From: Trissonchulus latispiculum
Taxonomy: Eukaryota; Nematoda; Enoplea; Enoplida; Ironidae
Length of the DNA: 64,000 nt
Direction of reading: 5' to 3'
Assembly (NCBI GenBank): GCA_030248195.1
Contig: JASAND010016413.1
Coordinates: forward strand, 1 to 64,000
Below are positions 54,428-64,000 of this stretch, piece after piece (position 1 is the stretch's first letter; each line of letters opens with the position of its first letter). The notes beneath the pieces were generated by a model. That model saw only the letters and a program-made list of their open reading frames with translations, did no database searches and was not told the origin of the DNA. Both the position numbers and the translations under genes were made by a program.

Positions 54428-57400
54428 TGTAATGAAAATGAATGTTTTGTCGCATGATTTTATTTGATAAAGGAACAGTTTCGATTTAACACGGAATTTT
54501 ACATCTTGGATTCTGCTGGAAATTGGGAAGGGAATGAAATCTACAATGGAATGAATGTGTCTGATTGCCACCTTAACTGTATTTTTTATGATTGCCATAG
54601 TTAAGACATGAATTTCGGGGAAAATTAATTGGAATGAAGTTTCAAATTTAAGTTGGGTTGTTTCGAGCTGGCAGTTAACTTTTACTAATTATGCTGTTGC
54701 GGGACAGCTAGGTAGAGGCCCGTTGGGTGCCGCTCCCCAGGCGGATTGGCAGGTGTAGAACGACTGTCAATGATTAGTGCAGAGCACGGTCCACTCATTA
54801 ATTTAAGTTAATTAAAGGGATTCTGCTATTACGGCCAAAACAACCCAACATGGTCAGGAAAAAAGGCCAGTGTTCGCTCACTGTACGTCGAAATGCAATC
54901 AAAGTTTGTTACATCTAAATAGATCAAGACCTGCTCTTGCGATTTATAAAAGAAAAACAACCTATTCTGTGGTTCGTTCTAATTTTACAAGCCATTTTCA
55001 AACTTCATATGGAGATTACAAAGTTACTTTCAGGTTTTGCCCATATCCGTGGTTTTCGCTTAATTACTCGTTAATTAACATAATTAATTAGTATAATTTT
55101 TATATCATTAAAACCAGCAAGCTTTGCTCTTTCAGAGTATCCAAAAATAGTTACCCTTTCTGTGGTTCGATTTCACTTTACAAGCTGACTTGCGAGCCAC
55201 ATACTGAAGCTCCAGTTGGCTTCCAGATTTGGTTTGTCACAGGGTTTCTAATCAAAGTTGCGTGTTAATTAACATCAATAATTAGGTTAAAACTTTTATA
55301 AATAAAATCAGCCGGTCTTCCTCTTTAAAACAAGCACAAAATAATTGGTGCTTCTGTGGTTCGATTTCATTTTACAAGCTGATTTGCAAGCCACCTACTG
55401 AAGTTTAAGTTGGCCTCCAGACTTGGATGGTCCTAGTGTTTCTAATTAAAGTTTCATATTAATTAACATCAATAAGTAGGTTAAAACTTTTATGAACAAA
55501 CTCAGCAGGTCTTCCTCTTCAAAACAAGCACAAAATAATTGGTGCTTTTGTGGTTTGATTTTATTTTACAAGCTGATTTGTAAGCCACATACTGAAGTTC
55601 AAGTGGGCCTCCAGACTTGGGTGGTCATAGTGTTTTTAATTGAAAGTTTCACACTAATTAACATCAATAATCAGGTTAAAACTTTTATAAATAAACTCAG
55701 CAGGTCTTCTTCCTTAAAATAGGCACAAAATAATTGGTGCTTCTGTGGTTCGATTTTGCGTTATGCTTGCTTTTCTGACCTAACCGGGAGAGCTCGGCTC
55801 GTCCCTCAAGTATTGCGATCATAAATAGTTTAAACTTGATTTCAAGCCTAATTAAAGTTTATGATTATTAAGTAATCCATATTCTAGCTAATTAATTAAT
55901 GAAAGTTAAATTAATTAAGTTTAAAGTTTAATTAATTTGGTTTTTAATGGTTTTAAAGCAAAAGGGAAGCTCGGCTTGCCCTTTCACTGAACTTAACTAG
56001 TTTTTGCTTAGCTAGTGTGGAATTCTTTTTAAAGTTCTTTTCTTTTGTAAATTTTGGTTTTGTAATTTGAGGGAAGACTTTCATGTCTTCCCTTATTGCC
56101 AATTTTGAGTAACAGATGCGATACTTTTGTAACTGTACAAATTCTCCGCTCTTTGAGTCCAGCTCGGCTGAGACTCAAAGGCAAAAGAAAAGAGGGGAAT
56201 TGATAAAAGTTTGAAGAAAAGTTTTATTTTTTAATTCATGTCTTAGCTACTTAATTGTTGTGTTTTGTATTGTGTATTTTGTATTCTGTGAAAGGCTCGT
56301 ACCTACTAATAATTGGTTAATTTTACCTACCTAATCGGCAGTCTAATAGGTCTTAATTACGGGGACCCTCTGGTCCAGGTTTTAGTGGTGTAATTTCTTG
56401 TTTTTCTCTTTAAGCGAGAAATTGACGTAGTGTCAATTTCTCGCCTGAGTGCGTTTGTGTTAATCTTTTCCATTAGTCTTACAATAGGGGAAAGGGATTA
56501 GTTTAATTGCCCTTTCCCCTCTAATGTAAACACTTGAGAACCCGCCTAAAGTTATTTGATGATTGCAACAACATTGACCCAATCAGAATCATTTAAGGGC
56601 GCGCCTTTTGCGCGGAGGACAATTTCGGCCAATCAGATGAATGATTGCCGAAATTGTCGTGATTGACAGGTAGACTTGTTTTGAACATCAGTCTTACCTC
56701 GTCTTCCGAACCGTACGGCCGCTTTTTGGCCTCTCCCTTCACTCCCCCCTGTTTTCTTTATATTAGGGCGTTACTATGCCCAAATTTTTCCCCCTCTCCG
56801 GAACGGGGCTAGTGTATTAACACTAGCCCCTTGTCAATTATTGGGGTTTTTATTTAAGGGGGGATTAGGTCTACGTCCCACCTTAGGTCTTCCCCCTTTT
56901 TTTTTGAAGGGGGCTTTGGGGGGGGGGGGTTTTGGGGGTTTGTCTCGTTGTTTAAAACTTGTAACACTCTAATCCTTTGGGGAAATCTAAAAGCCTCAAA
57001 CTGCTTTCTAAAAATTCGTGCGAATTATCCGTTGGCCGCTTCCTTAGGCAGGAAGTAGGGTATTAGCGTCTGGCTGTCTGCCGAGTGGGCAATCAGAACT
57101 AATATCTAGAGCCCTGGGAAGGGTGGAAACTGTGCAAACTTGACTGCATCCATTAAAATAAAAGCATATCGGACACAATAAGCATATAGGCGGACCCACT
57201 CGACATTTTAGTAGTTAGACCAGACTCACTATACATGACTAGTTCATACTTAACTTTGTTGGTTTCAGGTTTTAGTTAAAGTTCAAATTCTTGCAGGATT
57301 CACTCTTAAGTTTTTTAGAGGCAGTTCGTATGTCAGACTGCTGGTTAGGTCTAGGTTACCATTCTGGTCTACTTTTAAAGCTTAGGTTTAATAAATAGGT

Positions 57401-58072
57401 ACGAGCCTTAGGATTCAGTAATTGGCTGTTTTTGTTTGTGTGAGTTGCTAATGTCATTGAGTGTTCGCTTGCAGCTTAATAATATTTTGTGCTCTGCTTA
57501 GCATTCCAGTAATCAGTAATTGTTTGTTGTTGTATACGGTATCATTTTGGACAGTTGTTTATATTTGTGCTGTACCTACTTATCTGCGTTATCTAAGGTC
57601 TGTAACTTATCATTTCCTTCTCGTCTGCCTATAGCTCTTGTACATTAAATTCTAAAATTTATAGGTTCAGTGGTTCTTTCTGATAGGATCTTAGGGTTTA
57701 GATTAGCTTTGACTAGAATTCTAGGCAGGATTTATCAGTGTGGCATCCAGTCTTGCTTAGCAGTTAAGTTGGTTTTGAAAGTTGTGATAGCGAATTAAAG
57801 GTTCCAGAAGGTGGGCTTGTGCTGAACAGGTGTTCACGATACTTGCATTGACCTTGAACGTAAAACGGAGCTTGGAGGTTCGAACTCACGGTCTAACGCG
57901 GACAAATCCCAGATTGGGTAGACCAAAACCAGGCTACTTGATCTGAAGGATCTAAGAGGTGACCCAGAGTCTCTCGCCTGTTCGCACCGCTGTTAGTGCT
58001 CTAAATCCAGTGCAGCTACTTTTGAGGCCTAAGTCAATAAATTTAGAAGTTTGATTTCACTGTAGCACTACA
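54428..58072 (+). repeat. 3' LTR, about 3.65 kb, with an internal deletion
   Basis: Matches the 5' LTR from its TGTAATG start to its CACTACA end with scattered differences. The segment equivalent to 41820-42985 is missing and replaced at 56880-56960 by a short stretch with a 9-T run and a run of about 12 G. AATAAA at 58036-58041 would serve polyadenylation. Confidence 0.85.
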
Positions 58073-59166
58073 TATACCCTTATTCACAATTTAGAGAAAT
58101 AATTACGCAGTCTAACTCACATAAGCTCAAAAAGGTTAAACGTATAGTTCTGGTGAGAAAATACAGGCGTGAAAGCGATAATACAAATCAAAACTGACGC
58201 TCATGCTGGACTCACCATCTAAGTGTGAAGTGAAGTAGAAACGGTTCGCAAATTAAACTGAACACAACCAAATTTGCCAAGAACAGTAAAATTAACACAA
58301 ATTTTGTTAACACCAACTGAGAATAGACAGCTTCTTATAATTTGCACACAAAAGCGTGTGTAAACTTGCTGCACAAACCAGTTTTCATGCACAACTGCAC
58401 AAATAAAACGCTCTAACGTTGCACAAGGGTTTCCCAAGTTTCAGCCGTATTGCGCAATAGCTTGGAGTATTTAAAGGCTTGTGTCCACATTAGAGCTTAT
58501 GTAGTTTAGAATTTGTGCAGGTTTTATTGATTCTTGTCTTTCCGCCCGCTTGAGCGTTTCTGCTTGAAGTAAGACTGTTTTCTTGTTTTCTCTGTGTCAT
58601 GATTTGCATTATTTGTTTGCTTAAATGTTCAAAAATGTTAACCATTTAATGCCGGATAGCCCAAGTGGCGAATCGGGGACCCTTCAATGCTTAAACTCGA
58701 AATGTATAGCAATTAGTCTCCTATCGTTTGGTGGTAGTCGAACTCTCTAGATGGTCTCAGTAAAAAATGACAGACAAAAATTTAATACTGGTTATTTTAA
58801 ATCGTTTGTCCTGAGGATGAAAGGGTTGAACTGATCTCATTCGATTTCCAGAGAAATGGTCCTGCTTTGAAAACCACCACTTCAAGCTTTTTCATTGCAG
58901 TCGGCAGTTTCAAACAGCTCTTTGACACAACGGGACTGACAGAAATTGGAATTTCCAACGACACTCAGGCTCAAAGCCTGAGGCCAGGGGCTGGATCCGC
59001 GACCTCGGCGAGAACGAGAGAGCCATAATAACATGCAATGCAATAAAATGCAATAACATGCATTGTCCTTGCAACGACAGGCCCGTCTCGAGATGTTTTT
59101 AGAAAGTGCTCCCGGTTTGCACGCATTGAAAATCTAGCACAGTGAGCCTATGAACCTCGTTCAATT
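58073..59166. other. Intergenic; degenerate piggyBac MITE fragment
   Basis: 58638-58830 begins TTAACC and ends GGGTT-A-A-like. Its part 58672-58765 is an inverted, diverged copy of about 25360-25460 in the piggyBac-type MITE. A minus-strand frame at 58219-58437 has no recognisable domain. Nothing else is supported. Confidence 0.4.
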
Positions 59167-59167
59167 A

Positions 59168-59381
59168 GGGAAAGTGGATTAAAAAAGAGCTTAGCGTAGT
59201 CTTGGCGTTGACTAATTCATAGCTCGAATGTGCCGACGGTAGAGCTGGGCCTCGGTCCTTGGGCTTCGGACCCATTCAAGGTCCGAAGCACAACACTACC
59301 GTCGGATCATTCGTAGATATGAATTAAGTGAATGCTAAGACAATGCTACACTAAAGCTGAGGCTTTAATTCACTTTCACAT
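59168..59381. mobile_element. Foldback MITE upstream of the CHK-kinase gene
   Basis: A 214-bp inverted repeat: GAAAGTGGATTAAA at the left is mirrored by TTTAATTCACTTTC at the right, with GACTAATTCATA and GCCGACGGTAG mirrored further in. The centre near 59250-59290 is a GGTCC/GGACC-rich loop. It ends about 70 bp before the splice-acceptor-like site of the gene. Confidence 0.65.
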
Positions 59382-59450
59382 TTAGTTTACATTTGAGTTT
59401 CATAGGATAACTTTATATACGTCACTCTCAGTGGAAATATATTGTCTTTC

Positions 59451-59489
59451 AGACAGATCAAATTAAAGCTTTGAAACAAAGTCTCTAAC
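59451..59489 (+). promoter_or_regulatory. Splice-acceptor-like site and 5' UTR of the CHK-kinase gene
   Basis: TTGTCTTTCAG ends at 59452, leaving a 37-nt leader before the ATG at 59490. TTTCAG is the classic nematode acceptor form, so a spliced leader or 5'-UTR exon is plausible. Confidence 0.5.
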
Positions 59490-62400
59490 ATGACGGAAAA
59501 CGGTATCGGAGTGTCGGCGATTGATTCAAAGTTTGAACTGACCGATGGACTTTCTCCAGTAGGATTGAGTGAACTTGAGTCGATTTTGAATGCTTTGGAT
59601 GTTCACGGGCAGCTGATCAACACCAGTTCTCAGATATTGGGTGAAGGAAAGGGATTTATGTCGGTCGTTTCCAGAGTCAAACTGGAATGGAAACAGTCCG
59701 ACGGTTAGTTACTAGATAACAAGAGTTATGACAAGTTATAACAAGAGTACATACATAGTATATAAGCGTTATACATGCATATTAGTGATGGAACCGGGTT
59801 CACTTGACTAGACTTGACCCGGTGACACGGTGACCCGTTTTTCCACAAAAATTCAAAATATCTGAAGACATTTTGATTTTGCCTAAAAACAGCTATTTTT
59901 ATTTATTAAAACAGCTAACTTAAGGTGGTGATTCCCTTTGGTCACATAAAGTTTGCACCATTATTACTCATTCATTACTTGGAGTTAAGAAGCCATTTTT
60001 ATATCAAAATGTAGCTTGACATTTTCTCTTTTTAATGCATGACACGAAACTAACGTTGCTTTTCTAAAATATTTTTAACAGATTTTAGAAGTAGTAAACT
60101 TTTCCAGAATTTTTGCAGATTCAAGTAAATTTTTTCGCGGGACATCGGTTTTATCATTCGATAACTCCATCAAATAGCTGGGGACGATTTTTTATTTATT
60201 GTGAAATCGCTCTTCGTTATAGAGAAATAAGCTGAAATGTGTGCGTAACCTGTATTTTGCCTACTTTTTCCAAATATGTCAAGCGATTACTTTAGCTAGA
60301 AAGCAGCAATCGGGGAAACTAAGAAATCGTGCCTGGGTATAGGTATTTGTGCAGAACACATTTGTTCAGTAGCAGCCCTCCAGCTTGCATGGTGAATGCT
60401 CCACAATCTTTGGAAAAAAATTGGCCGTGTTTTTGCAAAAACTACATTTTCTATGATAGCAGCTTACAGGATAGCAGTTGGAAGACGATCATGCGTCGGA
60501 TAATTTGTCTCTGTGAGACCTTCAGATCCACGCCCTTAGTTTGATTTTATGGCTTGTGTAGTTCAAGAAATGTTGGATTATTTGATTTCTGCAAAAATGA
60601 CAAGTTTTCGACGCCAAAACAAGAAAATAGGATATATCTCACGGTAGAGAAAAGCTAGAAATTGCTTTAAAAAGCAAAAATGTGAAGCTCAATGAGATCT
60701 TTCGAATGAATATAGTCATAACTGTATAGTTGCTGCCAAACGCTCAGAAATTAGGAAAAATCACTCTGACCGGAAATCTCAAAATTTTGACTCGGGACTG
60801 CGCGGAGGGTGTTAGACCGCTAAAAGAACTTGTTTCGGAAAGTTTCATCAAATTTCATCTTGATTTATGCCGCCAAACAACAATATGTTCCCAAAAGGAA
60901 TCACCACCTTAAAAAGAATGCTAGGGACTTAAGTTTATAACTTGCATTGCGAAATTTAATAAGTCATATTCAATATTTACTTTGTTGGCAAGAATAGGTT
61001 CTAAACAGATGTGTGCAATACAATAATGACGCAACAGGCTATGACTACGGCCCTATTTCTTTAATGATTAAACGGATTAGATTAAAATTAATCCGCATTA
61101 AAGAAATAGCACCTCAGACTAAATGGATTAAAATTTAATCCACCGAGTTAAACGAGTTAAACCGATTAAATTTAATCCTATTTCTTTAATGCACCTAGAA
61201 CCAAAATTTTAATCTAATCCTATTTTTTTATTCACACTTCGGATTAAAAAACCAACCAGTTAATTTTAATCCGACCTGCTTAATCGCTGTTTCTTTAAAG
61301 ATTAATTTTAATCCGTTTAGTCCGTCGCCTGCATTTTCAACTAATTTTTTCGCGACGCAGATTAAACGGATTAAAAGTTGGCGGATTAAAATGTTTAATC
61401 GCTGTTTCTTTCATGGCGGATAAAACGGATTAAACTTGACGCGTTTAATCCGAGGATTAAAAGTGGTTGGATTAAACGAGCTAATTTTAATCCGTTTAAT
61501 CCGTTTAAACCACCGTTAAAGAAACAGCTGTTAAAAATTTTAAAACTTTAAAAAAAAGAATTTTAATCCGTTTAGTCCGACCATTTGAATCTTTGAAGAA
61601 CTAGATCCTAAGTAATATTTTGCTGGAGACCAGATTAAACGAACAGACGAGCTCGAGCTCATTAAACGAAGCTCAAGCTGAGAAAATTCAAAGTGTAAAA
61701 TAAATTTTAAGATAACTGAAAATTATGTATGAGCGCTATAGAAAAATTAGACCTAAAATTTTAGTTTTAAACCAAAAATTTCTGAAACTTGTTGTAAATT
61801 AAGAAAACCGGTGCAAGACCGAGTCGAAGCTCTTGACCCGGTCACTCGATGACCCGGTTCAAAAAGTGACCCGAACTGACCCGGTGACCCGGTTCCGGCA
61901 CTGCTGTCTGTATTATGAGCGTGACATCCTCTTCACGCTGGTCTCTGCCCCCCCTCCGTTAATTGGATTCTCTTGCATTAGCCATCTAAACACATAAAAA
62001 TGGCACGCACACACAGTTATATATAGTGTTTTCGACCTTTCACTTAAGCATAGTGCGAGTGAGCGTATACCATAATTTCAATTGGGTACCAATTATGGAG
62101 TGTCACCAGGTCACGAATTTGCGGGGAAGTGTCAGCTGTTAGCGCACAGACGATGTGTCACGTTGATAGCACATGATGTATGACGCTTTACATATTTTTT
62201 GGTAAGTTTATTCCATTGGTTTGGAAATTAGAATTTAGAATTAGAACTTGAAAAACTAACCAACCGATGCGATTGTTGAGCTTTGCTTTTAGTTTTGTTA
62301 AAGTTACGGTTAAAGTGAAGGTGGTTGACACATTTAGATTCTCAACAACTGCCGACTAGTGTAATCATCAAGCGGCCCACTACTTCAAAAGTGAAAGGAC

Positions 62401-64000
62401 TTGGTAACGAATTCGCCTCGCTTGGAACCGTCGATACAATTCAGAAGGTAATCAGTCTATGCCTGCTTTATGGACCCTTTGAGAGGGAATGGGGGTTTCG
62501 AGTTTATGTCATGGACAGAAATAACGCCTACATTAATTAGGTAATTGATAGAATAATAAAATTGAATGGCATAAATAAAGGATTAATGAATTAAATTATT
62601 TAGTGCTGACGTAATGTTAACCTGTTCGCTTGAGATTCTTGAGCAGTCGACTGTAAAATAACAGTGAACCAACTTGCCGCCAAATTTGGTTGGAACTTAT
62701 TTATGATTGAATCATGTCGAATAGCTGTATCCTAGGCGACCAAGCAATTAATTTTTTAAACGTACGTAGTGTGTTTTATGGCCTCTAGAAAAGCAAAGTT
62801 TGTGATATTTCAGTTTCACAATGGCGAAGTAGAAATCTACCGTTTGCTGTCGCAAAATTCACTTCTGAAAATTCCTCGGTGCTATTATCTCGAAGAGATG
62901 ACTGAAAACTCGAACGGACTCATAATTATGGAAGATTTATCCGACGTTGCTTGCTCCACAAACTTAATGGAATATCTGCCGTTGCGAAAAATTGAAGTCT
63001 TGCTAGATTCGATTGCTTCTCTGCAAGCATTCAGCATAAGAAATGACCGCTGGAAGCAATGCGCTGGTAACGTTTTTGATTTATACCCTAGGTAGCTTCG
63101 TTTGGGTACTTATGAGAAATTGAGAGCACATCAGAGCAATGGGGAAGGGGTGGCCGCTACCGTTGTAGCGTATGTGCTCCGAATTTTAGCCTTAAGTTAT
63201 TGTAAAAATGACAAATTATCCACCAGATTCAACTGTTAATTCAGTTTCTGTAATGGGTACTGCGCCCTGCTTTCAATTTCTACTGGATATTTGTGGACAG
63301 ACCACCAGAATCCAATACGCTTGTCACACTCTTAGTTATTATGTACTCTTGGTCACACCAAATGCGCCAGCGGAGTCACTTGCTGAAGAAACCTCCTTGT
63401 AACGGATCTTAGCGCGGGCTGACCTGTAAATTAATTGTCGCCATCCCTTCAATCTCCATTTCCCCCCAAATTAAGACTAATGCTGGATTAGGGCTTGCAA
63501 CCATGTTCGGAAACGTTTCCAAGAATCCAGACACCAGGCCGAAGAGCACTAATCCACCAACTTTTTCCATGAACCTAGACTTATTTTCTATTTTTAGGAA
63601 ATGTGCACGTAATACATTAAATCAGCAAATGACTGAAATTTACCCAGAGTCGGCGACTTATACCATGACAAAATTTGGAGATAGGGTTCACCTTAATCGA
63701 GAGAAGTCAGATGTAATCCTTCAACGATTTAAGGTAAAATGGTTTCCTCTTCATAAATTTGTAACTATTCTAAAGGCACCTGATTTAAATTTTTAATTAA
63801 CATTTTTGAGGAAACAATTTTTGCACGTTACAGCCGCAAAACTGACTCGTTAATTACGTCACGGTTTATGATGGCTTCAGTTTGAGACCGCTGAATAATA
63901 GAAGAATTGAATTGTAGAATTCGGTTTTTAGAAATTATCCGAAGAAATGGCCGACCCAGAAAAATTTGGGCATGTTCCAGTCTTAAGCCACGGGGATTTC
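59490..64000 (+). CDS. CHK-kinase-like (ecdysteroid-kinase-like) protein, five 5' exons, runs off the window
   Basis: Exons: 59490-59703, 62338-62447, 62814-63091, 63598-63733 and 63932-64000 (continuing). All borders are GT-AG and the phases agree (1, 0, 2, 0). Exon 1 carries the GKGFMSVVSRVKLEW glycine-rich segment, exon 2 the IIKRP lysine strand (ATP binding), and exon 3 FHNGEVEIYR and a hinge-like LIIMEDL. Exon 5 begins the catalytic loop with VLSHGDF, the HGD of CHK kinases. These features place it with CHK/DUF1679-type kinases of the choline/ethanolamine- and ecdysteroid-kinase superfamily, numerous in nematodes and insects; the substrate is unknown. The C-terminal part, including the Mg-binding loop, lies beyond the window. 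Intron 1 (2.6 kb) contains two nested transposons. Confidence 0.85.
59924..60908. mobile_element. TTAA-flanked element with GGTGGTGATTCC ends
   Basis: The inverted ends GGTGGTGATTCC and GGAATCACCACC are each bordered by TTAA (59920-59923 and 60909-60912), consistent with a TTAA-targeting superfamily such as piggyBac or Kolobok. It is 985 bp and non-coding. Diverged partial copies lie at about 10290-10720 and 28628-28690. Confidence 0.75.
61049..61530. repeat. Harbinger-like block with GGATTAAAATTAATCC palindromes
   Basis: Starts GGCCCTATTTCTTTAATG and is packed with GGATTAAA/TTTAATCC palindromes and repeated TTTCTTTAATG/CATTAAAGAAA words up to CGTTAAAGAAACAGC near 61530. The plan copies that of 32073-33948 (GGGCCTTTTCGCGAATG start, GAGTTAAA palindromes) with different words. 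The right terminus is uncertain. Confidence 0.6.

Larger units (their letters stand above)
39395..58072 (+). mobile_element. 18.7-kb non-autonomous LTR retroelement with Gag and NADAR-SGNH ORFs
   Basis: Two direct LTRs start TGTAATGAAAATG and end CACTACA (39395-44148 and 54428-58072). The internal region is 10.3 kb. A PBS-like site follows the 5' LTR and a 958-codon Gag-type ORF with a CCHC knuckle is next. After that come 4.1 kb without a long ORF, then a 378-codon NADAR-SGNH ORF, then 1.8 kb of non-coding sequence. No protease, reverse transcriptase, RNase H or integrase is recognisable in any frame, so replication enzymes must come from another element. The 5-bp flanks (ATTTG and TATAC) do not match, so no target duplication is seen; the left flank is suspect sequence. 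I cannot assign the superfamily. Confidence 0.85.
59783..61907. mobile_element. hAT-like element with CCGGGTCA/TGACCCGG subterminal repeats in intron 1
   Basis: The left end TAGTGATGGAACCGGGTTCAC and the right end GTGACCCGGTTCCGGCACTG are imperfect inverted repeats. TGACCCGG words cluster inside both ends (59811-59836 and 61837-61895). It is a diverged relative of 21367-23108. No matching 8-bp duplication is visible. Two further elements lie inside it: 59924-60908 and the GGATTAAA-rich block at 61049-61530. Confidence 0.65.

Overview
The window is eukaryotic, low in gene density and dominated by transposable elements. Genes are split by introns with GT-AG borders, AATAAA polyadenylation signals occur, and there are no bacterial operons or Shine-Dalgarno sites. 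Three host genes can be supported: the 3' part of a HYPK-like gene (4791-5971), a complete one-exon Mpv17/PMP22-family gene (23274-23792), and the first five exons of a CHK-kinase-like gene that runs off the right edge (59490-64000). The CHK protein resembles the type expanded in nematodes, and two genes have a splice-acceptor-like sequence about 40 nt before the ATG. I therefore lean to an invertebrate, possibly a nematode, with low certainty.

Layout. 1-8.2 kb: a tandem repeat of about 150 bp, a second of about 153 bp, several short inverted-repeat elements, and the HYPK exons. 6.7-12.1 kb: hAT-like non-autonomous elements, one (8557-8963) nested in another (8349-12078). About 12.6-18.7 kb: a hairpin-rich block that looks like a giant LTR or large non-autonomous retroelement in reverse orientation. 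19.1-23.1 kb: an inverted-repeat element with a second element inserted in it, then a hAT-like element with a perfect 8-bp target duplication. 23.2-32 kb: Mpv17, a piggyBac-type MITE, a tRNA-Thr and mostly featureless sequence. 32.0-36.5 kb: another member of the inverted-repeat family, with a Harbinger-like element and a decayed Ty3/gypsy fragment inside it. 38.5-39.1 kb: a further family member. 39.4-58.1 kb: one 18.7-kb LTR retroelement. 59-64 kb: the CHK-kinase gene, whose first intron carries two nested transposons.

The standout is the 18.7-kb element (39395-58072). Its 5' LTR is about 4.75 kb and carries a run of perfect hairpins. Its internal region holds a large Gag ORF (44486-47362) with a CCHC knuckle. 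I see no protease, reverse transcriptase or integrase, and there is a 4.1-kb non-coding stretch. A separate 378-residue ORF (51525-52661) joins a NADAR (YbiA-like, ADP-ribose-linked N-glycosidase) domain to an SGNH/GDSL-type hydrolase domain. A 17-bp motif that contains an ATG is repeated four times around that ORF, and the ORF starts inside one copy. A large non-autonomous retroelement carrying a nucleotide-modifying enzyme fusion is the best candidate here for an undescribed system.

A second pattern is that unrelated element families share one architecture: no transposase, with ends packed with short palindromic or repeated words. A third is sequence quality. About 19.97-21.12 kb, and probably 39.13-39.39 kb, look like poorly corrected sequence, so fine structure there should not be trusted.
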